Virus record (IMG/VR): IMGVR_UViG_3300011114_000922
Location: 1 to 25,467 of that record
Source of the DNA: a virus
Reading direction: 5' to 3' (one strand)
DNA: 25,467 nucleotides
Below the pieces are notes generated by a model that was given only the letters and a program-made list of their open reading frames with translations, had not been told where the DNA came from and made no database searches. A program made the translations under genes and the position numbers. The stretch's first letter is position 1; each line of letters opens with the position of its first letter. Positions 7,919-14,646 of this stretch are shown in pieces.

Positions 7919-8457
7919 CGGCGCTTCATAGTGGCCGCTTGTTTTTTGGCCTGCGTATTGTCAAAATTTATACCCTGGGTCATAACGAACGAATTGAACA
8001 TTTGCGCGTCTAGATCAGAATAACCTCCACCCGGAAACGCGCACTCAATCGGCGTTTTCCCGTACCGTTTAGCCTGGAAATCAAAAAATATAGCTTCGTC
8101 TCGCGTTAGGCTCATAGGGGCCCTGAAAAAGTTCAACGAAAGCTCTAAAATCGAGTTTATCACAAACGTACATTCAACGAGGTTTGTTTCGGTTTTCATA
8201 TAGTGATCCGCATCAAACGCTTTCCCGTCACACAATACAACGCCACGAGATAAGATCTTCTTCATAAATTCAATTTGCTTCTGATAATCCGATTCTGTGC
8301 CCAATTTCTGTGCGTCGCCTATAATTTGCTCGTACATCGTTTTAGGCGATTTAGCTTGAAAAAATTGAATAGGCAAACCGCCCTCACCGAAAAAATCGAG
8401 AGCGGTTAATTGTTTGATTTTAAATTCTTTTCCGAATAATTTTATCGTTTTAGGCAT
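7915..8457 (-). CDS. Tail assembly chaperone-like protein (G-like)
   Basis: A 180-residue protein between the tail tube gene and the small gene preceding the tape measure, the standard place of the G chaperone that coats the tape measure during tail assembly. The start is set at ATG 8457, which overlaps the tube-protein stop by 8 bp. A reading upstream to 8655 would only be the tube gene in another frame, as its Arg/Trp-rich composition shows. The N-terminal segment PKTIKLFGKEFKIKQLTAL looks like the usual beta hairpin start of such chaperones. The C-terminus is Lys/Ala-rich and contains the AAA AAA codons discussed as a possible slip site. The assignment rests mainly on position. Confidence 0.7.
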   Translation of the reverse strand: MPKTIKLFGKEFKIKQLTALDFFGEGGLPIQFFQAKSPKTMYEQIIGDAQKLGTESDYQKQIEFMKKILSRGVVLCDGKAFDADHYMKTETNLVECTFVINSILELSLNFFRAPMSLTRDEAIFFDFQAKRYGKTPIECAFPGGGYSDLDAQMFNSFVMTQGINFDNTQAKKQAATMKRR

Positions 8458-9454
8458 AGGTTGCGGTAGCGTCCACAATCCTAAACTCAGCTTGAACAAC
8501 GGCACTACTAGATCCTGTAGTTGCCCCACCATAAGAGCAGTCAAACGCCAATCCCATTGTAAGCCGATCATTTTCAAACGGTGTGCTCGTCTCCGGTGAT
8601 AGCTGCGCTTTAGGTATTTCAATCTCAACTTTATACGGAACTGCCCCGCCAGCAAATTCGTTCGAGGTGACGGTTAGAAGGTGGTCATAAAGTGTGTGTG
8701 CGTGTGCCGCTACGCCAAATTGTCTATCAGCGTCAATATCGCAATTAAGCATTGTGTTCGGGATAGTATTGAAAACAGGATTATTAATAAAACGTGACCC
8801 TGTTTTAAAATTCTCCAGTTCATACCCTAGGTCCAGTGAGAAATCAATTGAATTGCACGGCTGGTCAAACGCCGATGCATCCGCAGGGTCAATATTCAAA
8901 ACCGTCATTCCAAAACTTCCTGGGATTGCAGTCGGGTAGGTAAACGAGCTAATTCTAGCAACGTTTTCTGTATAAGTTTTTCCAACGCCGTCTAGTGTAA
9001 CAACAATTTGCCCTTGATTATCGAAAACAAATTTTATAGAGCTGAACACGCAACCTTCAAATTGCTCGGCCGTGTCGCCGCCTTTGGCAACCTGCATAGT
9101 GAACGATTTTCCAACACGTAGCCCCGTAATCGGCACTAACCATGTGTGAGTGTACGTGGAACTCGCACCCGCTGAATCGGCAGAGGTTCCCAATAATAAA
9201 TTCAGTAGTAACCCAATCAGAGTAAACGGTAAATTTAATTGTAGGCTGAATTTTACGGTTTGCCGTCCAATATTTGGTAGTTGTTTAACTCGACTACTAA
9301 TCACGTTTGAATTCTCAATATTTAAATCAACCGTCTCAAATGTTGACCCGGGCAACGCTGGCAATAAAGTCATGCTGTTCGTGACTGCCGTTCCCCACGT
9401 TGTTTCTTTTTGAATCCGAACGTATCCATCTTGTCCTAATCCTGAAACCGCCAT
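8450..9454 (-). CDS. Major tail (tube) protein
   Basis: A 334-residue beta-rich protein without Lys-rich termini, preceding the tail chaperone pair and the tape measure and following the tail terminator, as expected for the tube subunit. The start GLGQDGYVRIQKETTWGTAV is characteristic of phage tail tube proteins of the 'ETTWGTAV' type, where this strand docks on the neighbouring ring. Strand-rich repeats of the form FSLQLNLPF, SIKFVFDNQGQIVVTLDG and KVEIEIPKAQL follow. It probably forms stacked hexamer rings enclosing the tape measure. ATG 9454 directly abuts the stop of the upstream small gene. Confidence 0.85.
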   Translation of the reverse strand: MAVSGLGQDGYVRIQKETTWGTAVTNSMTLLPALPGSTFETVDLNIENSNVISSRVKQLPNIGRQTVKFSLQLNLPFTLIGLLLNLLLGTSADSAGASSTYTHTWLVPITGLRVGKSFTMQVAKGGDTAEQFEGCVFSSIKFVFDNQGQIVVTLDGVGKTYTENVARISSFTYPTAIPGSFGMTVLNIDPADASAFDQPCNSIDFSLDLGYELENFKTGSRFINNPVFNTIPNTMLNCDIDADRQFGVAAHAHTLYDHLLTVTSNEFAGGAVPYKVEIEIPKAQLSPETSTPFENDRLTMGLAFDCSYGGATTGSSSAVVQAEFRIVDATATYA

Positions 9455-9637
9455 TTATTCGCCCCCCTGTTTGACTTTTTTTTCTGTTACTAATTCCCAA
9501 TCGTCGTGCCCAATAAGCTCGTCAAATGCAACTGGTAAAACCGAAACCTCATCGCCTTTGTTGACGTACCCATTGAATCCGGGGCACTGTAAAAAAATAG
9601 GGTAGACCCCAATATATCTGATTTTTTTCATCTCCAT
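9455..9637 (-). CDS. Small neck/tail region protein, unknown
   Basis: A 60-residue protein between the tail terminator and the tube protein. It has an almost perfect ribosome binding site (AGGAGG, seven bases before ATG 9637), stronger than most in this operon. The sequence MKKIRYIGVYPIFLQCPGFN followed by a KGDEVSVLP segment and a final DDWELVTEKK recalls a widespread type of tiny phage protein with a small beta-barrel look (glycine turn, valine strand, then DW-E), found near connector and tail genes. Function is unknown. Confidence 0.65.
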   Translation of the reverse strand: MEMKKIRYIGVYPIFLQCPGFNGYVNKGDEVSVLPVAFDELIGHDDWELVTEKKVKQGGE

Positions 9638-10117
9638 TTAACGTCCTCCTAAAAAGAAACTTTTTGTTTTGATTAACACTACAATACGCACTTCAATAAC
9701 GCCATTGTCCTCTTCAATATCATACTCGTACCCAATCACAAAATCAGCTGTTGAATTTAGCGTGTTGTCTACGTCTCCTGTTGTATTTTTGTCTATTGTG
9801 TTTAGGATTTTTTCCAGTACATAAATTGCACCCGTAGTGTCGGCAACTTTGAATAGGGTGTTATTAGTTTCTGCTAGTTTTTTGTGAACAAGCAAAATTT
9901 CAATCCGCATCTCATCCCTAGCCTGCCGATTAGGGAGATTGGCCTCTTCGCGCCCACTTAGCAATTGGATATTTATAATAGGGAAATCGTTTTCTTTGCG
10001 CATTTCCTCAACGGAACCAATACGAATACGTTTGACCCCGACTAAAGCACCACCGCCGCTAATTGCGGTATTCAGGCGGGTATAAATTTCATTAATAACG
10101 TTGACTTTAACCCCCAT
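9638..10117 (-). CDS. Tail terminator-like protein
   Basis: A 159-residue alpha/beta protein that lies between the gp10-like neck protein (11-bp overlap at 10107-10117) and the small gene before the tail tube. The arrangement connector, gp10-like, terminator, tube is standard in HK97/lambda-type siphoviruses, where the terminator (gpU-like) caps the tube at the head-proximal end. Features consistent with this family are the N-terminal helix INEIYTRLNTAISG, a conserved-looking FPIINIQLLSG strand, and a closing strand EVRIVVLIKTKSF. Assignment is by order, length and fold guess. Confidence 0.6.
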   Translation of the reverse strand: MGVKVNVINEIYTRLNTAISGGGALVGVKRIRIGSVEEMRKENDFPIINIQLLSGREEANLPNRQARDEMRIEILLVHKKLAETNNTLFKVADTTGAIYVLEKILNTIDKNTTGDVDNTLNSTADFVIGYEYDIEEDNGVIEVRIVVLIKTKSFFLGGR

Positions 10118-10613
10118 GATTTTTCCTAATTGTTTTTATTACACGTCGGGTTATATCGCGAGCCGCTTCCGCTTTTGCCTTTTTTATAAATCCGGTCCCC
10201 TTAAACGCTTTAGCAGATTTTGCTAGTACATAATCAACGCCGAAAACTAATCCAGCCGGCATTTTCGCGCCAGTCCGCTTTGCTTTGCCTTTTTGCGATA
10301 ACGGAATATATAGCAATTTTGCTTTTTTTGGATAAACGGCCGCCCGGCCTTCGTCTAGTATTCTAACGATAAAATGCTTGCCGTCCGTTGTTTTAACCTG
10401 ATTATCCACCCTATATTCGGAGTCACCAAGTTTTTTTGGAATTGTCCAGCCTCTAGCCGTGGTTCCTGTTTTTCGATTAGTCGTGCGGGTTAGCTGGCTT
10501 TGACTGAGTAAAGCGGCTAATCGATAGTCACTATCAAACACCTGCCGAGCATTTGACATTTTTTTTATTTTTGCCATCAATTTATCATGCCCGATAAGCG
10601 TGATAGTTGACAA
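10107..10613 (-). CDS. HK97 gp10-like head-tail joining (neck) protein
   Basis: A 168-residue basic protein starting with a helix ITLIGHDKLMAKIKKMSNAR, typical of HK97 gp10-family neck proteins in which the first helix is followed by a segment of the type 'ALxxSQxxLTRTT.RKTG.. RGWTIP'. Here RTTNRKTGTTARGWTIPKKL matches that type well. The C-terminal third is rich in Lys and Ala and ends in a helix (AEAARDITRRVIKTIRKNHG), also typical. It should sit between the connector and the tail terminator. It follows the small gene at 10615-10803 with almost no gap and overlaps the terminator start by 11 bp. Confidence 0.7.
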   Translation of the reverse strand: MSTITLIGHDKLMAKIKKMSNARQVFDSDYRLAALLSQSQLTRTTNRKTGTTARGWTIPKKLGDSEYRVDNQVKTTDGKHFIVRILDEGRAAVYPKKAKLLYIPLSQKGKAKRTGAKMPAGLVFGVDYVLAKSAKAFKGTGFIKKAKAEAARDITRRVIKTIRKNHGG

Positions 10614-10614
10614 A

Positions 10615-10803
10615 TTACTTGGCTTTCACGCCAGCAATTGGCGCATCATCTTTTTCTGCTAGCTCTGATTGTTTTGGCTCTACATATTCCGATAGATTGC
10701 GGATTTTATTGACCAGAACTTCAACCTCGATCATTGGCCTAGCATAAAGATATTGAGCAACCGCTTGTAGCAACGCCTCATCGATAATGTATTTTTTTTC
10801 CAT
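10615..10803 (-). CDS. Small acidic protein of the connector region, unknown
   Basis: A 62-residue protein, one base from its neighbour on each side. The first 45 residues appear helical (ALLQAVAQYLYARP, then EVLVNKIRNLSEYV); the last part is Glu/Lys/Ala-rich and probably unfolded. The pattern 'LLQAVAQYLYARPMIEVEVL' resembles small helical proteins of about 60-70 residues often encoded near phage connectors, but I cannot name a function. Confidence 0.6.
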   Translation of the reverse strand: MEKKYIIDEALLQAVAQYLYARPMIEVEVLVNKIRNLSEYVEPKQSELAEKDDAPIAGVKAK

Positions 10804-10804
10804 T

Positions 10805-11386
10805 TTAAACGTCCCTCAAAATAAATTTTTCTAACGATTTTTTTGTTTCTGAGTGTATTGAGGTTCTGACCTGCTGAATAGTGCCGCCCTCTGTCTCTAT
10901 ATTAAACTTCCAAAGTCCGGATTTGGCGGCGGTCATTTCGACGGCGGCCTGCTTAATAGTTGCGAGAGATGTTGCGCTTCCACCTAGGCAAACTTTGCCG
11001 GTAATTTTTATCGCGAACGGCTCTAAACTCCACGGGTTGTTGGCTCTGATTAAAAAACCTTTTACGGGGTCCAAATAATAATCGTTTGAGCTCCCATAAC
11101 CGCTCACTGCCGAGAGCGTTACTCCGTTTTCTGTAATCGTCGTAATTGAATACAGGTCCCTATAAATGCCTTTCAAAAACAGTTGATCATTAATTATCTC
11201 GCAATTAAGGCCGTCCTGAAATAGCACATTTGTTACCGTGGTATCTGTGATTTTGCGGCCCAGCATCTGCTCAATCTCACTCTCAACCCTGGCGATTAGG
11301 TTAGTAATCGCCGTTTGTTGAGTGGTTTGAACGTCCGATGGGGTGCCGCAAAACTCGAAAACGTCAGAATAAACGATAATCGCCAT
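10805..11386 (-). CDS. Head-tail connector protein (HK97 gp6-like)
   Basis: A 193-residue protein with the layout of gp6/YqbG-type head-tail adaptors: an N-terminal helical part where ITNLIARVESEIEQMLGRKI forms the long helix that packs on the portal, followed by a beta-rich middle and a C-terminal helix (AAVEMTAAKSGLWKF) and a TSIHSETKKSLEKFILRDV end, which in this family plugs into the neck. It starts on the last base of the upstream gene's stop (TAATG at 11386). The order after the capsid gene supports the call. Confidence 0.75.
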   Translation of the reverse strand: MAIIVYSDVFEFCGTPSDVQTTQQTAITNLIARVESEIEQMLGRKITDTTVTNVLFQDGLNCEIINDQLFLKGIYRDLYSITTITENGVTLSAVSGYGSSNDYYLDPVKGFLIRANNPWSLEPFAIKITGKVCLGGSATSLATIKQAAVEMTAAKSGLWKFNIETEGGTIQQVRTSIHSETKKSLEKFILRDV

Positions 11387-11856
11387 TAGTTCTCCAGAGT
11401 TTCAGATTGATTATTAGATTCAACTATAGGCGGTTCAGGTTCAACTATAGGCTGTTCCGGTTCAACTGTAGGCGGTGCCGGTTCGATATTCAAGGCATTT
11501 TGTAGCCGGGCTATTTCCTGGCGAGCCGATCTCCAGCCTGCGGAAGCCTCTGCAATTGCCGCGTTTTTTTCTTCAATGTCACGGTCACGAATAGCGATAA
11601 TCTCCGCCCGTTCCTGTGATTCGCGCGTTAAATCCAAAACGTCTTGGCTAAGTCTTGAAATCCTGAAATCTTTTTTTTCAATTGATTCCTCAAAATTAAT
11701 GCTAATTTTTGGGTTTGAAATTATAGCGGTAATAAAGGCCCTGTCATCGTCGTTCAATCCGACGTGATTTAATCGGTTCTGTATTTCGCTCAATGCCTCT
11801 CGCAAATTGCGATGGCGACCGTTCGTGTTGTCGTTGCTCAGTCCTAGATCTGTCAT
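11386..11856 (-). CDS. Coiled-coil protein with C-terminal EPxxPIV repeats, unknown
   Basis: A 156-residue protein with an N-terminal globular or helical part (1-60), a long Glu/Arg-rich helix (about 60-120; EKKDFRISRLSQDVLDLTRE onward) likely to form a coiled coil, and a Pro/Glu tail in which a seven-residue unit (EPEPPIV-like) is repeated three times. The repeats are also visible in the DNA as 21-bp tandem units. It lies between the signal-peptide protein and the connector. AGGGAG lies nine bases upstream of ATG 11856. It could be a minor virion or assembly protein. No known family is recognised. Confidence 0.65.
   Translation of the reverse strand: MTDLGLSNDNTNGRHRNLREALSEIQNRLNHVGLNDDDRAFITAIISNPKISINFEESIEKKDFRISRLSQDVLDLTRESQERAEIIAIRDRDIEEKNAAIAEASAGWRSARQEIARLQNALNIEPAPPTVEPEQPIVEPEPPIVESNNQSETLEN
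11419..11481 (-). repeat. Three tandem 21-bp units encoding EPEPPIV-like repeats
   Basis: Three adjacent 21-base units begin at 11419, 11440 and 11461, each starting TTCAACTATAGG or TTCAACTGTAGG on the plus strand. They differ at a few positions only and stay in frame, giving a Pro/Glu linker at the end of the coiled-coil protein. This looks like recent slippage or duplication under coding constraint. Confidence 0.85.
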
Positions 11857-11896
11857 TAATATGTGCTCCCTATCAACACTACGGCCGCCGCTCGCA

Positions 11897-12310
11897 CTAG
11901 TTATTGCTCCGGCTTAATTCCACGTAGTCACCAGACCCACGAACAAATACTCTGATGGAGTGATTTGCTGAAGCCGTAAATGCTCCATTCAATTTGAACG
12001 CCCCGCTATCCGCTATTGTAGTAGCGTTAACCGTCGTCGAAGCGTTCCCGACAACAGTAAGAATATTTCCGATTTCCACGTTTGAAAATCCGGTAATAGC
12101 GGTCGATCCTGAGTTAATCCCAGTGATAAAAACAGTTCCTAACAAAACGTTAGGGGTGACCGTATTTGCTGCCAGGCTAACAACAGTATAGGCCGGTTTG
12201 TGGCTGAGTTCTAGTTTTCCAGTTGATCGAATTGTTCTGAATTGATCAGCAAAAACAAGGCCGGACATCATTAAAACCGCAAAAATTGAAATAAATAATT
12301 TGTTAACCAT
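11897..12310 (-). CDS. Sec-exported small beta-rich protein inside the head operon, unknown
   Basis: A 137-residue protein that begins with a textbook Sec signal peptide: Lys near the start, hydrophobic core FISIFAVLMMSGLVFA and a likely cleavage after Ala21-Ala22 (VFA|DQF). The mature part is beta-rich with Gly/Asn/Thr repeats (ITGFSNVEIGNILTVVGNAS, then FKLNGAFTASANHSIRVFV) that resemble beta-helix or fibre-tip modules of phage structural proteins. It overlaps the upstream small gene by one base and lies between the capsid gene and the connector genes, where an exported protein is unexpected. It could be a decoration or fibre gene that acquired a signal peptide, or a surface protein made during infection. 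Function is unknown. Confidence 0.7.
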   Translation of the reverse strand: MVNKLFISIFAVLMMSGLVFADQFRTIRSTGKLELSHKPAYTVVSLAANTVTPNVLLGTVFITGINSGSTAITGFSNVEIGNILTVVGNASTTVNATTIADSGAFKLNGAFTASANHSIRVFVRGSGDYVELSRSNN

Positions 12311-12531
12311 TAAAAGAGCTCCTTTTTTTGAGATTTTGGCGCCTTTTTGTTATCAGAAACAAGGTCGGCCTCTTCAATTCGGCCAGCGGCTACATGCGCT
12401 GCAATTTGAGAGTCAGAATATTGGGACAGGATTTCAACAGGAACAACCTGCCCTTTATGCAAAACAGCTACAGAATTCAAGCCGGGCCGACGCATATTGA
12501 TTGCGTCGGCTAATACTCGATATTGGCTCAT
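12310..12531 (-). CDS. Small protein following the capsid gene, unknown
   Basis: A 73-residue protein starting five bases after the capsid stop. ATG 12531 has GGAG ten bases upstream, within the end of the capsid gene. An in-frame ATG at 12567 lies inside the capsid gene and is less likely. The segment KGQVVPVEILSQYSDSQIAA with a short beta part followed by a helix, and a Lys-rich tail (KKAPKSQKKELF), recalls tiny proteins often found right after HK97-type capsid genes. The role is unknown; a small head protein is possible. Confidence 0.65.
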   Translation of the reverse strand: MSQYRVLADAINMRRPGLNSVAVLHKGQVVPVEILSQYSDSQIAAHVAAGRIEEADLVSDNKKAPKSQKKELF

Positions 12532-12536
12532 AATGA

Positions 12537-13940
12537 TTATGCTCCGGTGATTTCTTGTACTCGACAAATTCCGCCAGAAGCTGAGGTATTGTCAAAAAGA
12601 ACGTCCCAGCCCATACGCTCGACGCCGATAAATGTTGTTTGGTCGTACAGTGCGCGCTCGTCCATAGTTGTACGGATTCGCAGGCCGCCTTCCATTCCGA
12701 TGACAAATTTGGAGAAATCAACCAACATGATGACCGTATCTGTTCCGCCGGTGCTGTTGTCCTCTCCTACCTGTAAAACGTTGGTGATTTTTACGTTTCT
12801 GATGATCTCATATCCAAGAGGATTGAAAGGGCCGCCTGCATAATATGTCGGGAATAATGAAGCGCCGCCAGTGGATTCTAATTGCCCTAAAATGTTGTAC
12901 ATTTTTTGGTTCATTACCCAGCGAGTAGATCCCCAGTCGATTTCTTGATTAATGCTGTTTATCATCCCTGTCAACGTTGAAACAGAAACGCTACCAATTG
13001 CGACAGGGCTAGTTTCTTGAACGCCTAACCAGACAAGGCCGTCTTGGCTCTGAGATGCGCCGGTGATATTACCGATACAAGTTCTAGCGTCAATATAACG
13101 GGCTCTTGCAGACGCATAAGCTAGGTTAAATGCATTTGTAAGATCCGCGCCTTTTTCCCGTAAAATTGTATTTGATACGCGAGTAAATGCGCCAACGCGT
13201 TTCATTTCAATAGTAGGGTTGTAGAACGTTGGGTTTGATTCAGTAATTGCGCTGTCCTGATCGGCGATATCCGCCATTGTTACAGGCCCAATTACTGGGT
13301 AGATTTTGCCTTCAACCATAATAGTGTCAGTGTTTGCAACTGGTAAAATAACCGAGTTTGAATAGGTCATTTGATTGATAATACCCTCGACCTCAGTCGG
13401 AATTGCATATCCGCCAACGCTGTTTGAATCTGATCTAACGGTGGCTTTAGATCCGTACCGGCCGTTATCAGAATCGACTTCTTGTGAAATTTTAGAAGCG
13501 CTTCCAGTATCACCCGATGCGATAGCACATAAAAGATTATTCATCGTTTTGTATGACTCGCTAAATTGTCCTTCATTTACTGGGATAAACTCTTTTTTTC
13601 CGTGGTCCCAACGTTTATCGATTTTTCCATCATACTTTTTGCCCATTGGGTCAATATTGATTGATTTGAGTTTACGGGTCAAAAGCTCGTCTAAACGCTT
13701 TTCCTCGTCAGATTTTGCACGTGCATCATTTTCAAACTTTTTGTCGGCATCTTCTTTAGTTTTTAATGCTGAGACGATTTCTTCAGATTTTTTGATTGAG
13801 TGAATCATTTCGGCAATCGCTTTAGCGTCGACGCCTTCAGATTCGCCGGATTCTTTTTTGTGTTCTAATATTAATCTGGATACCTCGGCATCTGATTTGC
13901 CTTCGGTAAGCCACTGCTGAATTAATTTTTTAATTTCCAT
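12537..13940 (-). CDS. Major capsid protein, HK97 fold, with N-terminal scaffold domain
   Basis: A 467-residue protein forming the icosahedral shell. Residues 1 to about 115 are charged and helical (EIVSALKTKEDADKKF, DEEKRLDELLTRKLK), fitting the delta/scaffold domain that the upstream protease removes. From about 175 the phage_capsid pattern is clear: VGGYAIPTEVEGIINQM, then PVANTDTIM, a long P-domain segment with YNPTIEMKRVGAFTRVSNTI, and DARTCIGNITGASQSQDGLV. Later comes the strand GMEGGLRIRTTMDERALYDQ typical of the family's C-terminal end. The gene overlaps the protease by 11 bp. There is no obvious way to tell from sequence alone whether the subunits crosslink. Confidence 0.95.
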   Translation of the reverse strand: MEIKKLIQQWLTEGKSDAEVSRLILEHKKESGESEGVDAKAIAEMIHSIKKSEEIVSALKTKEDADKKFENDARAKSDEEKRLDELLTRKLKSINIDPMGKKYDGKIDKRWDHGKKEFIPVNEGQFSESYKTMNNLLCAIASGDTGSASKISQEVDSDNGRYGSKATVRSDSNSVGGYAIPTEVEGIINQMTYSNSVILPVANTDTIMVEGKIYPVIGPVTMADIADQDSAITESNPTFYNPTIEMKRVGAFTRVSNTILREKGADLTNAFNLAYASARARYIDARTCIGNITGASQSQDGLVWLGVQETSPVAIGSVSVSTLTGMINSINQEIDWGSTRWVMNQKMYNILGQLESTGGASLFPTYYAGGPFNPLGYEIIRNVKITNVLQVGEDNSTGGTDTVIMLVDFSKFVIGMEGGLRIRTTMDERALYDQTTFIGVERMGWDVLFDNTSASGGICRVQEITGA

Positions 13941-14646
13941 TATGGGAACTCCTTAAAATTTCGATAGTATTTAAAATGTGATGCGATTCGCTTTTCCTGT
14001 ATTCCGCAATCAATCCGGCTATCACTAGCTCCCGACGTTCGGGTTCGGTAATTTCTTGATATGATTTTGGTTTTTGGGTAGATGAAAGGGCGTTCCCGTC
14101 AGCGCCAATAGCTACGCCGCTGATCTCGTGGATGATCGCCTTGGTCAAGAATTTTGGATTGGCGGCGTCTTCAAAAAACCACTGACCACCAATCGAGAAA
14201 GCGCGGGCGAACCCGGACTTATAGGCCTCTACAGCGTGTTTGGCGATATCGGTTTGGGGGTTGTCCATTAAACGCAATTTTATGGCTAATCCATTTTCGT
14301 TCTCTTCGGTCGCGCCTTTGCCGAGAATATAAACGCCGAAAATATTTCCAACGCTGTTTCCGTGGTCAACTAATGCCACCGGATTTTTAGCAAACCGTGA
14401 TTTTAAATCATAAACGGGTTTGCCATCCAGGTTTGTAGGGATATCCCCGTAGGCGTCGGCTTTTCCTTTTGTGTTTGCATAACCCGTGATATAAAAGCCG
14501 TCGTCGGTCTGTTCCGCTTTAAAATCAATTAGATCAAATTGTTTTTTCTGCACTGTAGCCCTCCAAAATGTCGAAAAAAACTGCCTTAGTCCCATCTTAC
14601 CCCAATTTTTAACAGGGTCAAGCGTATTTGTTTTATCCTGGCTCAA
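13930..14646 (-). CDS. Prohead maturation protease (HK97 gp4-like, peptidase S78/U35)
   Basis: Cleaves the scaffold domain of the capsid protein during head maturation. In 238 residues the family signatures are visible: FYITGYANTKGKADAYGDI (51-69), VALVDHGNSVG with catalytic His95, FSIGGQW with nucleophile Ser151, and the EISGVAIGADGNA strand (174-186) in place of the usual EvSlV..PAn.. motif. The order portal, protease, capsid is classical. It overlaps the portal gene end by 14 bp and the capsid start by 11 bp. The first 30 residues are weakly conserved looking, so translation might begin somewhat later. ATG 14646 lies inside the portal gene. Confidence 0.92.
   Translation of the reverse strand: MSQDKTNTLDPVKNWGKMGLRQFFSTFWRATVQKKQFDLIDFKAEQTDDGFYITGYANTKGKADAYGDIPTNLDGKPVYDLKSRFAKNPVALVDHGNSVGNIFGVYILGKGATEENENGLAIKLRLMDNPQTDIAKHAVEAYKSGFARAFSIGGQWFFEDAANPKFLTKAIIHEISGVAIGADGNALSSTQKPKSYQEITEPERRELVIAGLIAEYRKSESHHILNTIEILRSSHNGN

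Noticed and set aside
8458-8655. 66-residue N-terminal extension of the tail chaperone-like protein
   Set aside because: This part runs through the end of the tail tube gene in another frame and is Arg/Trp-rich; ATG 8457 gives a clean 8-bp overlap.
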